Source: Gigaspora margarita (taxonomy: Eukaryota > Glomeromycota > Glomeromycetes > Diversisporales > Gigasporaceae). From it: DNA of 64,000 nucleotides. Of the stretch, positions 21,961 through 32,959 are shown in pieces. The stretch covers positions 578,393-642,392 of the forward strand of contig WTPW01000075.1 of the NCBI GenBank assembly GCA_009809945.1, given 5' to 3'. The notes beneath the pieces were generated by a model. It was given only the letters and a program-made list of their open reading frames with translations. It was not told where the DNA came from and searched no databases. Each line of letters opens with the position of its first letter. The stretch's first letter is position 1. Both the position numbers and the translations under genes were made by a program.

Positions 21961-22649
21961 GGGTGTCCAGGATTATGATCCGGTAAATGCCAAATTATGC
22001 ATCCGGTAAATTACAAATTATGCGAATTATGCGGACCCCAGGATTAGGATTAAAAAATTTTGCTGCCCAAATATCAAAATCTGCTGTAGTGCAAGACAAA
22101 CGTTTATAACCAAAAATTTAGTCTATGAAACTGTTTTTACATGTTATTATACAAATAATATTGTCGAACTCTAACCTAATTGCAAGATCTTATCCCTAAT
22201 CTAAAAGCACAAAATTTTACTAGAAATTTTTGTGTTCTAATTTTGCCCATGTCAAAAATTACAAGTACGTATGTACGTACGTTACGTAGCTTACATTGTA
22301 CAACCAATAGTGTGTTGGCATATAATCGTTCTACCAATGCTATAAAAGTTCCGGTATAATAAATAATTGTTGCCACATTCGGATCTATTAATTTTAAAGT
22401 GTAGACGCTATGATAGTTTAGCCAGCATTATTCACATGATCCTACTCGGGATTAGCCAACGTTAGAGTATAATATCGGCCGACTTGATTCTGTGCAACTT
22501 AATCTGTGTAACGTCAATTGGCCAATAGAAATTTCTTTATACGAGAAAATGGATAAATGATGCGAGATTATGCGGATTTCTTTAAATTATGAGAAATCGC
22601 ATATTTTATGTGGCATAAGGTGAATTATGCCCGGATCATAATCCTGGAC
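21961..22649. mobile_element. TIR element nested in the Mutator-like hairpin
   Basis: The ends are GTGTCCAGGATTATGATCCG and, reverse-complemented, GTCCAGGATTATGATCCGGG. Subterminal GCATAATT/AATTATGC motifs are repeated. The left flank reads GACACTA and the right flank GACACGTA. The opposite arm of the host hairpin (RC of 24795-24824) preserves the uninterrupted site GACACTTACAGG, so an approximately 8-bp target duplication is likely. A 66-codon open frame inside (minus) has no visible function. Confidence 0.75.
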
Positions 22650-23747
22650 GACACGTACAGGTCACGTGACATTTCATCTTATGGACATGTACCAAAATAA
22701 TAATTTCTTTTATTCGAAAAAACGACCCGTTGAGGCTTTTGTACCAATGTAGCATCCTTTATCATTATAATAAAGCTTGTTCTCGTGGTCTTTCCGATTT
22801 TAATAGTGATGAGATTGTTAAAATCTGATCAGTAGAACCGGAGATATGACCTTTCGAAATTTGGTCAACGCTCTAAAGATTATATAAAAACGTCGCATAA
22901 ATTTACTGAGGCTATATGTCCGGCTCTACTGAGTCAATTTTAATAATTTCACCATAATTAGTATCAAAAAGACCAGGAGAATAAGTTTACTTAGAATGGT
23001 AAAAGAGGTTAACTTAGTTTGAAAGTCTTCCGGGTTACCTTTTTCTTATTTTATTTCTTTTTTAAAATTAAAAAGTGCTTCGACTGTGATTTTGTAATAG
23101 GCTAATCTCCTTTATCGTCCTAAGAAAACTTGTTATTCTGGTCTTTCTGGCTCTAATGGTGGTGGTATTATTAAAATGAACTCAATAGAACCGGAGATAT
23201 AACTAGTGATGTGCCATTTATATGTTACCCAAATTTTTTTAGCGTATAGTACGTACAGTACGTACAGTACGTACAGTACGTATAGTACTTATATATAAAA
23301 AAAATTTTTTTTTTTAAGCGATCCGCGATTCTGCAATATATAAAAAATTAAGATTATATAATAAAGGTATTTAGGTCCAAAAATGAAAATAATTACGGAT
23401 GAGGGCCAAAATAAAAATTCTTACATATAGCGGCCCAATATTACAATTAAGGGCCTGTTCGATCTCCGAGCTATACTAAGCGACTAAGCTACAAGACTTC
23501 ATAGCGTCGCCCAGAAAAAATGGTAGCCTGATTATAATAATTATACAATACCACTAAAATAGCTTTAAGATGCAATTAATTTTTTTACAAGAAAAAGCTA
23601 AAGGTATTATTCACGAATTTCGCTAACAAATTTATGACTTTACGAATTTTAATGTATTGATTAAAAAGATCTTTATACATAAATAAATAATACGAATAAA
23701 AAGATTTAATATGCGATTATTTTTAACATTAAAATCCTTTGTATTTA

Positions 23748-24012
23748 GGCCGGACCAAGTTGATTATGTGTTACATTACCCCCTCTCCCCTCCAGAAGAG
23801 GGGGGAGGAGGGGTGGTTCCATAGTAAAATTTTAAAAAATTTTTTTTCAAAAAAAAAATTTTTCCGAATTGTTCCATGACTGTATAAAAATTTTCCGAAA
23901 TATCCTGTAGCCCTATGTATATTTATCTAAATTTTTTTTACTATGAGGGAGAGGAGGAGCTCTGAGGAGGGGGGGGGGGTAATGTAAAACACATAATCAA
24001 CTTGGTCTGGCC
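23748..24012. mobile_element. MITE with GGCCGGACCAAGTTGATTAT ends and C/G-rich stems
   Basis: The right end is the inverse, ATAATCAACTTGGTCTGGCC. Subterminal ATTACCCCC / GGGGGTAAT blocks form G/C-rich stems (CCCCTCTCCCCTCC against GGAGGAGGGGTGG and GGGAGAGGAGGAG). It is flanked by TTA on the left and TAA on the right. The GGCC start suggests PIF/Harbinger, but the flanks are not an exact direct repeat. It lies inside the hAT-T element. Confidence 0.75.
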
Positions 24013-24139
24013 TAATTAGCTAAATTAACATTAATAAACAAGAAGCAAAGTATAAAATATTCATTAAACTTAAATAACTTATTTAAACGATTGATTGATC
24101 AAAATTATATTTTTGTGAATTCAACACGGAAAAAATTCT

Positions 24140-24395
24140 CGAAATATAAGTGAAAGTCAAAAAACGAAAGTCAAAGAGAAGATCAAAGTAAAATAAAAAT
24201 TAGAGTGAAGTCATAGTGAAAGCCAAAATAAAAGTTGAAGATCAAATCAAAGCAAGGAGAGTCAAAGCGAAAATCAAAGTCAAACCGAAAATTAAAGCGA
24301 AGTCAAAGTGAGAGTCAAAGTGAAAGTCAATGTGAAAGTCAAAGCGAGAGTCAAAGTGAAAATCAAAGCGTAAGTCAAAGTCGAAAGCTTCTTCG
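24140..24395 (+). repeat. 12-bp tandem repeat, AAAGTGAAAGTC-like
   Basis: Purine-rich units (AAAGTCAAAGCGAGAGTC) repeat at a 6/12-bp period, cleanest at 24290-24375. In one frame they read as Ser-Glu-Ser-Gln repeats (24235-24420). Because 12 is a multiple of 3, the open frame follows from the repeat and is not evidence of a gene. Confidence 0.75.
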
Positions 24396-25142
24396 GGAAT
24401 TATCTGTGTTGATCAATTAACGAATTTGATTGGTCAATTGGCACATCAGGCAGGCACTCTTAATAAATGATCGGCAAAAATTTTAGCGTACAGTACGTAC
24501 AGTACGTACAGTACTGTACGTATAGTACTGTACGTGGCACATCACTAGATATAACGTTTGAAGTTTATGCGACGTTTTTATATAATCATTAGAACGTTCC
24601 CAAATTTCGAAAGATCATATCTCCGGTTCTCCTAATCAAATTATAATAATCTCATCACTATTGGAACCGGAAAGACCAGGAGAACAAGCTTAATTAGAAT
24701 GATAAAGGATGTTATCTTAGTACAAAAACCTTAACGGATCATTTTTTAAATCAAAAAATTATTATTTTGGTACGTGTCCATAGATGAAATATCACGTGAC
24801 CTGTAAGTGTCCGTAGACTTTCCGTGTAATTTGTTGGTAGTTTTGTAGTTCACGATTTCCACGTGATCATTCAAATCTAGTTCTTATGGGGAAAGTACTT
24901 ACCTAAAGTTAGGTAGGTATGTTAGCACGTGGCAAGTTTTAAGGTACAAAAATCATGTGAACGGTAAGTGTCCGGAGTAGTTATGAGTCATTTATATTAT
25001 ACTGAAACATTTTTAGCGAACAGTACATACTGTACGTGTAGTTCTTTTATGACATTTAATTGGCTGGGAAAGGTAAAAATTTTAGCGCACAGTACGTACA
25101 GTACGTAAGGTAAGTATAGGTATTATGGCGCAGGTAACTTTA

Positions 25143-25275
25143 CGGTCGTTATCATGTGATCTAATGATCAGAATCGAACGTTTTGTTATCATTTGATTCG
25201 TCACATCGAGACGAATTGAATAATACCAAAATCATTTGATTCTGATCACTAGATCACACGATATTGCAAATTAAA
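25143..25275. repeat. Hairpin around CATCGAGACGA
   Basis: ATCATGTGATCTAATGATCA on the left is matched by TGATCACTAGATCACACGAT on the right. The centre is GATTCGTCACATCGAGACGA. It shares its layout with the cores at 25340-25440, 25850-25960 and 42970-43670. Confidence 0.75.
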
Positions 25276-25309
25276 ATAAAAGCCAAAAAATCAACAAATG
25301 ATTATACGA

Positions 25310-25981
25310 GTACCAATTATGGCGCACGCGTGATATATTGTTACCTAGCGACCCGATTTTGGTACCATTCGATTCGTCTCAATGAGATGAGTTGAATGGT
25401 ACCAGAATCATTTTATTCTAATCACTACATCACAAGTTATTAGCAATAAAATATTTTAAAAGACTAAAAAAAATAACTTTGATGCACTATTAGCAAATTT
25501 TTTATTAAGTAAGTCGACCTTCAATAATAAGACGATTTTATTCATCGTTAAGGTTCTACTTCTAAATTTCATAAAAATCAGATGATTTTTTATTATTGAT
25601 TTTTATAAAATACATTTTTGTACCAAAAAAATCTATTGTGGCTCAAGTAAGTTTTTTACAAATGACTATTAATAAAAAATTATCCGATTTTTAGAGGTAG
25701 GTAGAATTTAATATGACGAACAAAATTGTCTTAATAATGAAGGTCGGTTTATTTAATAAAAAAAGCCACTATTAACATACTACGATCAGGTTTTATTAAA
25801 ACTTAAAATTAAAAAATTTTATTTATTTTATTTAAGTATCAATACCTTGTGATCCAGTGATCAGAATCGGATGATTTTGCTACCATTCGATTCATCTCAT
25901 CGAGACGAATCGATTGATAGTAAAATCATCCGATTACGGCCACTGGATCACAATATATCACGTGTGCGCCATAATTGGTAC
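25310..25981. mobile_element. Hairpin M, GTACCAATTATGGCGCAC ends
   Basis: GTACCAATTATGGCGCACGC on the left and the inverse (TGTGCGCCATAATTGGTAC) on the right. Each arm carries a smaller GTCTCATCGAGACGA-type hairpin (25345-25435 and 25850-25960). The inner arms contain GTCGACCTTCAATAATAAGA and its inverse. A partial first copy of the end (GGTATTATGGCGCAGGTAAC) lies at about 25110. Confidence 0.75.
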
Positions 25982-26089
25982 TGCGTCATAATATCCATTC
26001 TTACCTTATAGTACTGTATGCAGCACATCACTAGTCCGTTCTTATAGCAGAGCAAAATCACGTGATAGTTATGAAGAGTTATGTTTTTT

Positions 26090-27060
26090 GATGCATTTTT
26101 ATAATTCGTCTCATAAAATTTCTAAATTTTAAACGAAGATATCGTGGTAACACCAATTCAACTCGATGTTTTTATTTTTACTTTGATTATATAACTCCAT
26201 AGAATCTAAATTCGTCAAATTTAGTTGGGAGGCTGAAGAAATATCTTAATTCAAAGTTTAAAAAAATTTTGTCGCGGCGGCTATTTTGATAGGCGTTTTA
26301 AAAGATTTTAACGACTTTAGTTGTTGGTTAGGCCGTTTGAAGTTGATTCTTCGTTTAAGATCACTTTTCCAGGACTCTCGGGGGAGTGTAAAATGAAACG
26401 AACATATGAAACGAACATATAAAAATTAACAAAGGTGGGCAATTTCATTGGTTGATGTAAATCAGGTGACTGGCGAGAGTCATCCAACATTTTGATTGGC
26501 TGTTCGTTTTTTGGGGGAGGGGAGACTTCAGCTGGGGGTGATGTTAACCGAAAAATTAACTTTAAACGGCCTTACCAAGATATTTCTGCACAAATTTTAA
26601 AATCATTTAAAACGCTAGTCAAAGCAACAATGCAACAAAATTTTGTAAAGTTTGAGTGAAGACATCTCATCTCGGCAATCACAACCAATTCGACATTTTT
26701 TTATTTTGATTCTACAGATCTGTAGAATTAAAATAAAAGCATTTAGTTGTGTGATTGCGAGATATCTTTGCTCAAAGTTTTGAAAACATCTAGAAAACCT
26801 ATCAAAATAACAATTGCGGCAAATTTTATAAATTTTGAGGAAGATATCTCGGCAACCACTCAACTAAATTCAAGTGGTTTTTGAGATATCTACACTCAAA
26901 AACATCTAAAACGTCTATCAAAATAACAGCTGCGACAAAGGTTTGTAAACTTTGAGTGAAGATATCTTGGCAACCACCCAATCAAATTCGATAAGTTTTT
27001 TTATACAGATCTGTAGAATTAAAATTATTGAATTTAGTCAGGTGGTTTCCTAGCTATCTT
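26090..27060. repeat. Block of AAGATATCTCGGCAACCAC repeats
   Basis: A motif GAAGATATCTCGGCAACCAC then CAA.TAAATTCGA recurs in both orientations (26140, 26660, 26755, 26845, 26885, 26955, 27045), with CTACAGATCTGTAGAATTAA as a palindromic centre and AACGTCTATCAAAATAACA as the linker. The PIF-like MITE at 26331-26571 interrupts it. A lower-CpG relative of the same theme (CAAATTTGGTCAAGAACTTG, GAGATATCTTTGATGA) builds the interior of 52280-56099. Confidence 0.6.
26331..26571. mobile_element. PIF/Harbinger-like MITE, TTA target duplication
   Basis: The ends are GGCCGTTTGAAGTTGATTCT and, reverse-complemented, GGCCGTTTAAAGTTAATTTT. TTA flanks both sides (26328-26330 and 26572-26574). The GGCC start and 3-bp TTA are typical of PIF/Harbinger. 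Members with related AAAGTTRATTTTT ends: 27073-27977, 34130-35412, 38221-38388, 49497-49960, 49633-49866. Confidence 0.8.
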
Positions 27061-27511
27061 GTTCAAACTATAGTCCACACAAAGTTAATTTTTCGTTTTG
27101 CATCACATGGAACCTGAAATCTTAGGTCGAACTGTCGGACTTTTTTTAAAATTACTGTAAATTAATAGAATAATGTTCACATCTAAGGCTATGTAAAGTT
27201 AATTTTTCATTTTGCGCATCAAGAAATGAAACTTGGCTCGGCTGTCATATTTTTTCCGTCGGACAATTACGGAAACTAAGGCCTCCATCAGGTGACACCG
27301 GATGAGAATAGCGGAAAAAAATAAAAGCCAAAAATCGAATAATTGGCACAATTGGGACCTAAAAAAAAAATTTTTTTTACAACTCTGAAAAATATAATGA
27401 GGAATAGAAAGTTGAAAAAAAAGGGTCAGCAGGTAGTACAAACCAAAAAATCAACTTAGCGTGACCCTACAGAGCCTATGTTTTTTGCTAATATGTTTAC
27501 ATTATCTAGTA

Positions 27512-27660
27512 ATGTGACATGTACAGTACTCTACGTACTGTACTGTACATACTGTATGTACTGTACGTACTGTACGCTAAAATTTTTGCTGATCATTTAT
27601 TACCGATGATGCAATCATATTTGTTAATTTGATCAACACGGAGTTTTTTGTTAGATAAAC
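27512..27660. mobile_element. hAT-T end fragment
   Basis: Starts TAGTAATGTGACATGTACAG, then a GTACTGTAC array, then CGCTAAAATTTTTGCTGATC, matching the right end of 23204-24547 in reverse. The opposite end is missing, so it is a truncated copy. Confidence 0.7.
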
Positions 27661-27701
27661 TAGAAATTGTATATGCCACAAAGTTGATTTCGTTTTGCAT
27701 T

Positions 27702-27730
27702 NNCNNCTNNNCCANNNTNNNANTTTTNNN
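27702..27730. other. Ambiguous bases
   Basis: Runs of N in the right arm of a hairpin, opposite well-resolved sequence in the left arm (about 27215-27330). Single ambiguous bases also occur at 39899 and 43170-43171, the last likewise inside a palindrome. Confidence 0.95.
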
Positions 27731-28119
27731 ATTTTTTTTACGCTTTTTTTATCCGGTGGCACTCAATGGAGACTTTAATTTCCCGTAATTGTCCGATAGG
27801 ACTGATTCCTTGTGCAAAATGAGAAATTAACCTTGCATAACCTTAGATTTATGTTAACATAATTCTATTAATTTACAGTAAATTTTATTTTTTTTTTTAG
27901 AAAAAAAAAATCTGACTGACTTATCCAAGTTTTCAGATTCCATGTAATGCAAAGCGAAAAATCAACTTTGAGTGGTCTTATTTAATACAATGAGTGGTGT
28001 GCGCAAGTGCTCTGGTTGTGTTACTGTACTATGTCAATTCCTGGTAATTTCTTTAATATTTTATTAAATAATATCTATCAGATTATGTATTCACAATTCT
28101 TGCTAGTAATTTATTGAAT

Positions 28120-28545
28120 GATTATTGCGATAAAATTCCCACATTGATTGTTTGAGTGATGATCATCACTCCACAATTGATTGCGATTGTGAATAAGATA
28201 AGCAATTCTATTACATCAAAAAATTCTTTAAGAATTGAGTTTGGATCTATTTTAGGAATTGGTCAAGGCTCATTCTCAAAAGGTCGTTTGGCGCTTTTAA
28301 ATGTAATTTACTGAGTCACAGCGATTGTGATCATGGCACAATAAAATACTTCGATTACATTTAAGAGCACCATCCTTTTGAAAATGAGCCTTGACAAAAC
28401 TTTAAAATAATTGATCCAAACACAATTCTTAAATAATTTTTTGATGTAATAGAAGCGCTTATCTTATTCACAATCATGGAGTGAATATCATAAAACGATC
28501 AATGTAGATACAGATTTGCAAATCGCAATAAATGGTTATGATAAA
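28120..28545. mobile_element. Hairpin element with CACAATCNNGATTGTG motifs
   Basis: Left arm: ATTGCGATAAAATTCCCACA, ATTCACAATC in reverse, TTACATCAAAAAATTCTTTA. Right arm: the inverse (AATAATTTTTTGATGTAATA, TTATTCACAATCATGGAGTG, TTTGCAAATCGCAAT). The centre near 28335 carries GTGATCATGGCAC. CpG is retained. No coding. Confidence 0.7.
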
Positions 28546-28989
28546 TCACGCATACGTTCTCTTGAAAACAATCGTTAAAGTTAACAGAATTAAATCTCAT
28601 ACTCACCTTGAGTTGTTTTGTGGTCCCGATTAGCATATTAAATTTAAAGCCAGATGCTTTTTTAATTGTTATGTAAAAATGATCACTGTGATTCTCCAGA
28701 TCTTTTACTTGCCAAATAAAACTGATATTGGTTGTTACACATTCATAACTATATAATATAATTAATATCGTAATAAATTAATTTTTGAAGGGGTTAAAAC
28801 CTCATTATTATTGTGGACTAAATTATATTGTTGATTTTTTTAAATAAAAATAAAACAATCGACACATAATAAATAAATAAATCATTATTCTACAAACAAT
28901 AAATAATACGTAACTATTTAGTAGTTTATTTACGTTGCTGTAGTCTAATGCCTGCATCACTAGGTCATTTCATAATCTGTAAAATCGGT

Positions 28990-29275
28990 GTTCAGAATTC
29001 ATCTCAATATGGGAATTTTACAGGAGGGTCCCCAAAATTCTGGGTCGGATGCATCAGATCTATATCGGTGTTTAGCCCAAGTTGTTAGCAGGTTCTATAG
29101 CAAAATTATTAGCTGGTCATTTTTTATTTAATGAATAGATATGATTTATTAGTAAAATTTTTTATGTACTTGGAGCAAAATTAATCAATTCTGATCCAGC
29201 TGACCATAATTCTGATGCACTCCGAAGTATTCCAACCTGGAAATTTGAAGACCCCATTGTTTGAGTTCTCAAAAT
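28990..29275. repeat. Imperfect inverted repeat
   Basis: GGAGGGTCCCCAAAATTCTG then GGATGCATCAGA is mirrored by TCTGATGCACTCC and CCTGGAAATTTGAAGACCCC. The arms have diverged substantially. Confidence 0.5.
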
Positions 29276-30395
29276 GCTCGCTTAAGTACTATAAAAGTAA
29301 CAGTATACTATACTAGCACAGCCCCTTAGTATGTGGTAAGATTTTGCTGACACCAAGCATGACTACATTCATGGTATGCAGGAATAATATACAAGAAAAT
29401 TTGAGGACTATGATACAGTTTAGCTAATTGCAGAATTTCAATAAGACGATTTCACAATAGATGTAATTCAACCTTTAATCAAATAAATTTAATTCTATAG
29501 TATATCTCATGGCCTTGCTTCGCTCAGCCTTGCTCAAACTTTAAAATTTTTATCTTACTTTATACTGCAAAATAAGTCCTATGGTCATACAATATAACTA
29601 AATTTAGAAATAATTATAAATTCTTTGCTACACATGTCCTCATTTGGTTAATTAATAATTAACCAATTGATTATGACAGTTGTGATCATGATGTCAATAA
29701 TTAGTGAATTTTGAGGTGGTTGCTCTAGCAAGCTTATAGACAGTGGATATACAATTAAATTTTATAAGTAATCAAGTTTTAAATTATCTATATATTAGAA
29801 TTTTTCTCAATCTCCATTTGTATCTATCTATATTAAATACTGATGTGACATCGAAATGTTTATAACATATTTAGTTAGTGCAATTCCAAAAACAATTATA
29901 AAAAAAAGACATTTTTTATAGTGATCATTATGCACTTTAATCGAGACAAGGAACCTGTTAAAGCGATATTTGGTTAAACAATTCTCATACAATAGATAAA
30001 TATAGTACTATGTAATGTATATTATGATGATTAATTGCAGATATATACCATTAAAAATGCTTTAGTAACTATATACTTCGTAATATTACATATCACTCTA
30101 TTTCTGGTATAGTCACAACATGCTTATAAAAATTTTCACCTGAATGGAAATTATTGAATGAACGAATTGGTCTTCAAAGAATTTTGATCATAATTCGAGT
30201 CAAAAACTGATTTGATAGAACATAATTAAATCTTTTTGCTAATGTTAAACTTCACAATATTAGATTAAGTACTATCTTATATTACATTTTAGAATTACAG
30301 CCCTCATAATTTTTGATGTTCTAGAAGATTGTTATAGATTATGGCCCACAGTCATATAATTGTAATACAAATGCAGAAATGATTATCAAACTCTC
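29276..30395. other. AT-rich stretch, nothing recognised
   Basis: No gene, no clear hairpin. CpG becomes rare here compared with the preceding 16 kb. Confidence 0.35.
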
Positions 30396-30403
30396 ACTAC
30401 GAT

Positions 30404-31580
30404 CATTGTTTAAAATTCAATGTTCTCATGGTTCTCAATGAACATTTGAGTTTTTTTAAGAACATTGATATTTAAAAAAAGGGTTTCTTATTTGAGAACA
30501 TTTTATTCTTTTAAAATGTTCTCAAAGAGAACTTTTATAAAATTTTTATGTTCTAGATTTACTAATAAAGAACAATAAATTGTATAAAATGTTTGTAAAT
30601 TTGATAATATAATTTGATTATAACAAATTCTGTACATATGTATATATTATATATAGCACATATGTTTAAAGATGTACAATATGGGTAACAAATAAATATT
30701 TAAGGAAATAGCCCTTAAAGATTTTAAAATAAAACATTCATAAGCTATGCAGTATATTTTTTATATTGAGAGTATCATTATTGTATAGACTTATATATAG
30801 ATAATTTGGGTCAAATGATATGCTAATACTAAGCAAGTAAAAAAGACACAAAGTATTTGTTAGTACAAAGTTTAAATAGTTAAATAACAAAGTAATTGGA
30901 TTTTAATTTATTGCATTAACCAATAGTAGCATTAATAAAATATTATAAAAAGGTTTGTTTTACTATGGGCAAATATAAAAAGCACTTGAAGTTTTAACAA
31001 AATTATTAGAAATTAAATTGTATAATACATTGTGTTATGTTAAAAAAATACAAAGAATCATATACAAAGTTTAAAAAATTATTAATAGATAAGCATGAGC
31101 TTAGTGTGTAAATTGTAAGTATAGAATTTATTTTCAAATAAGTATTATTTTATTAAAAATAGAATTCTTTATTAAAAATTATTTTATTTACTATATTAAA
31201 CTATTAGAGCATAGTTATTTATTTATAATCTACTTATTTTATTATTAAAAGCAGATATAACTTTAATTCACAATATGTTAAACTACAAGTGAGTAAGTGC
31301 AGTGTAAGAAAAGCTTAATTTTCAATTAGTATATCAAGAATGATGCAAACTTGATTATAGAATTAATTATTATATTTTATTAATTTGAATTAATTTTGTT
31401 GTAAATTAATAAATAATATATATCAATATTGTTTGAAGCTAATATAAACATAAACTTTCTTTAAAAATTAATGTTCAATATATTTAATATAAAATAAATA
31501 CTAAAAAATTTTTAAGAACAATAAAAATTTAAATTATGCACTTTTGAGAACATAACTTTTGATTTGAATTTTAAATACTG
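30404..31580. mobile_element. hAT-like element, CAGTRTTTAAAATTC ends
   Basis: The ends are CATTGTTTAAAATTCAATGT and, reverse-complemented, CAGTATTTAAAATTCAAATC, both soon followed by ATGTTCTC. The flanks are ACTACGAT (30396-30403) and GCTACGAT (31581-31588): 7 of 8 match, the difference being A/G. Subterminal GAACAT/ATGTTCT motifs repeat at 30420-30560. The interior is AT-rich and no transposase can be read. The 160-bp element at 48150-48309 has the same ends. Confidence 0.8.
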
Positions 31581-31588
31581 GCTACGAT

Positions 31589-32200
31589 CATTTATTTATA
31601 GCTTTGACAAACAGTAATTATTATTTAATCTGTCTAGTAAAAAATCTGATCAGAAAAAACCAAAAATTAGAATTGCTTTTGCATATTTGTAATTTAAATA
31701 AAAAGTTAATAATGTTGTATCAGATTTTTTTATTTTTAACTAACAGCTAATACTAATGCATAATGAGGATAATAGCTATAGCTATAGCATTTCAATATCA
31801 ATTTCAATATCAATATCAATATCAATATCTTATAAAAATGAATGGATGAGATTTTTTCCTTTCTTAGAATTGTAAGGAAATTTTGACTGCAGATCTCATG
31901 CATAAAGGACATACTACAAAAATTGAATGATCTAATCCAAAAATTAATGCAATCTAGTTTGCATATATATTTAACTATTATATCACATTTTCAAATATGG
32001 CAAGATGAATGGTGCAAAATTAAATATCTTTAATTAAATGTATTAAGGTTTTTTTTAATATATATTATTATATATGATTATATATTTATATATATATATT
32101 ATATAGATTATATTTATAAATATATATTTGTATAAATTTATAAATATTATTAAATAAAAAATTTATATTAATTAAATTATATCTAAAATAGTTAATATTA
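31589..32200. other. AT-rich stretch with (AATATC)n microsatellite
   Basis: AATATC hexamers run at 31793-31828, preceded by AGCTATAGCTATAGC. From about 32055 the DNA is nearly pure A/T. No gene. Confidence 0.5.
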
Positions 32201-32589
32201 GTAAGTATTAAATAATTTAAATAATTTAATATTAGTAACATATGGGCCGATCTGCAGATCAACTCAAAATTTTTGACGTACCTAAATTTGACACATATTG
32301 GCAAATCTGCAGATCACATAATGCGTCAGTAATTTGACACCCAGATTGACCAATTAAATTACCCGGGCAAGATAATTTTTTTTAATAGACTAATCATCAA
32401 TAAGCTAAGTATTTTTTTTTGTTTGTTCCATAAACAGATAACAGTAGATAACAGTTACTAATACTTTATTTTTATGATAAATGTTTGAATAGTTTGCGTT
32501 TACTATAATTTGGTGTGGTTTTTCACAGGTGTCATTTGTATAGCCCTTCCAGGTGGTTTGTGTTGTTGGTAATGCCCTTGGTTTCACCA

Positions 32590-32770
32590 TATATCACCGT
32601 GAATTTCACTGTTGCTAGTGGTGGATTTCGTCATTGGTGTCATCATTGGTGTCGTTGTTGCTGGTGGTGAAATTTTGCTGTTGAAGTTGCCATTATTGGT
32701 AGTAGAACTTTGTCATTGGTGTCACCCTTGTGATTTCGGCATAGGTGAACTTTCGTCATTGGTGTCAGTA
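32590..32770 (+). repeat. CATTGGTGTC / GTTGTTGCTGGTGG repeats
   Basis: CATTGGTGTC occurs five times with CTGTTG and GGTGGA/TGAA linkers. It resembles the repeats at 7480-7960 and, in reverse, 3830-3950. Confidence 0.6.
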
Positions 32771-32959
32771 CTACAGGAAGGTTAGTGATACTATTATATC
32801 AAGTGCACATAAATTCAGGACACACATGGGCACTAATTCGAGATACTATATGCTATTTTTAGAAGAGCCCAGGTTTCAAAATAATGCCCCTGAGCATTAT
32901 TTCATGCTTATATATGTATGTAATCTTGAGTATTGTTATTTAAATGGAATCTAAATTTA

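Larger units (their letters stand above)
23204..24547. mobile_element. hAT-T element, exact 8-bp target duplication
   Basis: The ends are TAGTGATGTGCCATTTATAT and, reverse-complemented, TAGTGATGTGCCACGTACAG. The flanks are GATATAAC on both sides (23196-23203 and 24548-24555). Subterminal (GTACGTACA)n arrays on both sides are rich in palindromic GTAC. The interior holds the GGCC-ended MITE at 23748-24012 and a 12-bp tandem repeat. There is no transposase. Related pieces: 19807-19883, 24985-26032 (tentative), 27512-27660, 35555-35615, 36618-36800. Confidence 0.9.
21941..24824. mobile_element. Mutator-like hairpin, 9-bp target duplication, two nested insertions
   Basis: The ends are CGGAAAGTCTACGGACAC on the left and its inverse, GTGTCCGTAGACTTTCCG, on the right. 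The 9-bp repeat TGTAATTTG flanks both sides exactly (21932-21940 and 24825-24833), which fits Mutator-like elements. The arms contain a version of the shared core module (CTAATGGTGGTGGTATTATT then AAAATG..CTCAATAGAACC then GGAGATAT). Two elements inserted later: 21961-22649 in the left arm and the hAT-T element at 23204-24547 near the centre. No transposase remains. Confidence 0.8.
24985..26032. mobile_element. Probable hAT-T element around hairpin M
   Basis: The left end TAGTTATGAGTCATTTATAT is followed by TTTTTAGCGAACAGTACATA. The right end, reverse-complemented, is TAGTGATGTGCTGCATACAG. The flanks GTCCGGAG and GTCCGTTC agree in only five of eight positions, so the pairing is tentative. Hairpins at 25143-25275 and 25310-25981 lie within. 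Confidence 0.5.
27073..27977. mobile_element. PIF-like hairpin, 905 bp, with assembly gap
   Basis: The ends are GTCCACACAAAGTTAATTTT and, reverse-complemented, GACCACTCAAAGTTGATTTT, then TTTGCATYACATGGAAYCTG on both. The arms contain a second inverted pair (AAGGCTATGTAAAGTTAATT and its inverse near 27815-27850). A hAT-T fragment (27512-27660) sits at the centre. Unknown bases occur at 27702-27730. The flanks ATA/TTA agree in two of three. Confidence 0.65.

Noticed and set aside
24235-24420. Open frame with Ser-Glu-Ser-Gln repeats
   Set aside because: It is a 12-bp tandem DNA repeat read in a frame that happens to stay open, inside a hAT-T element; there is no domain and no context for a gene.
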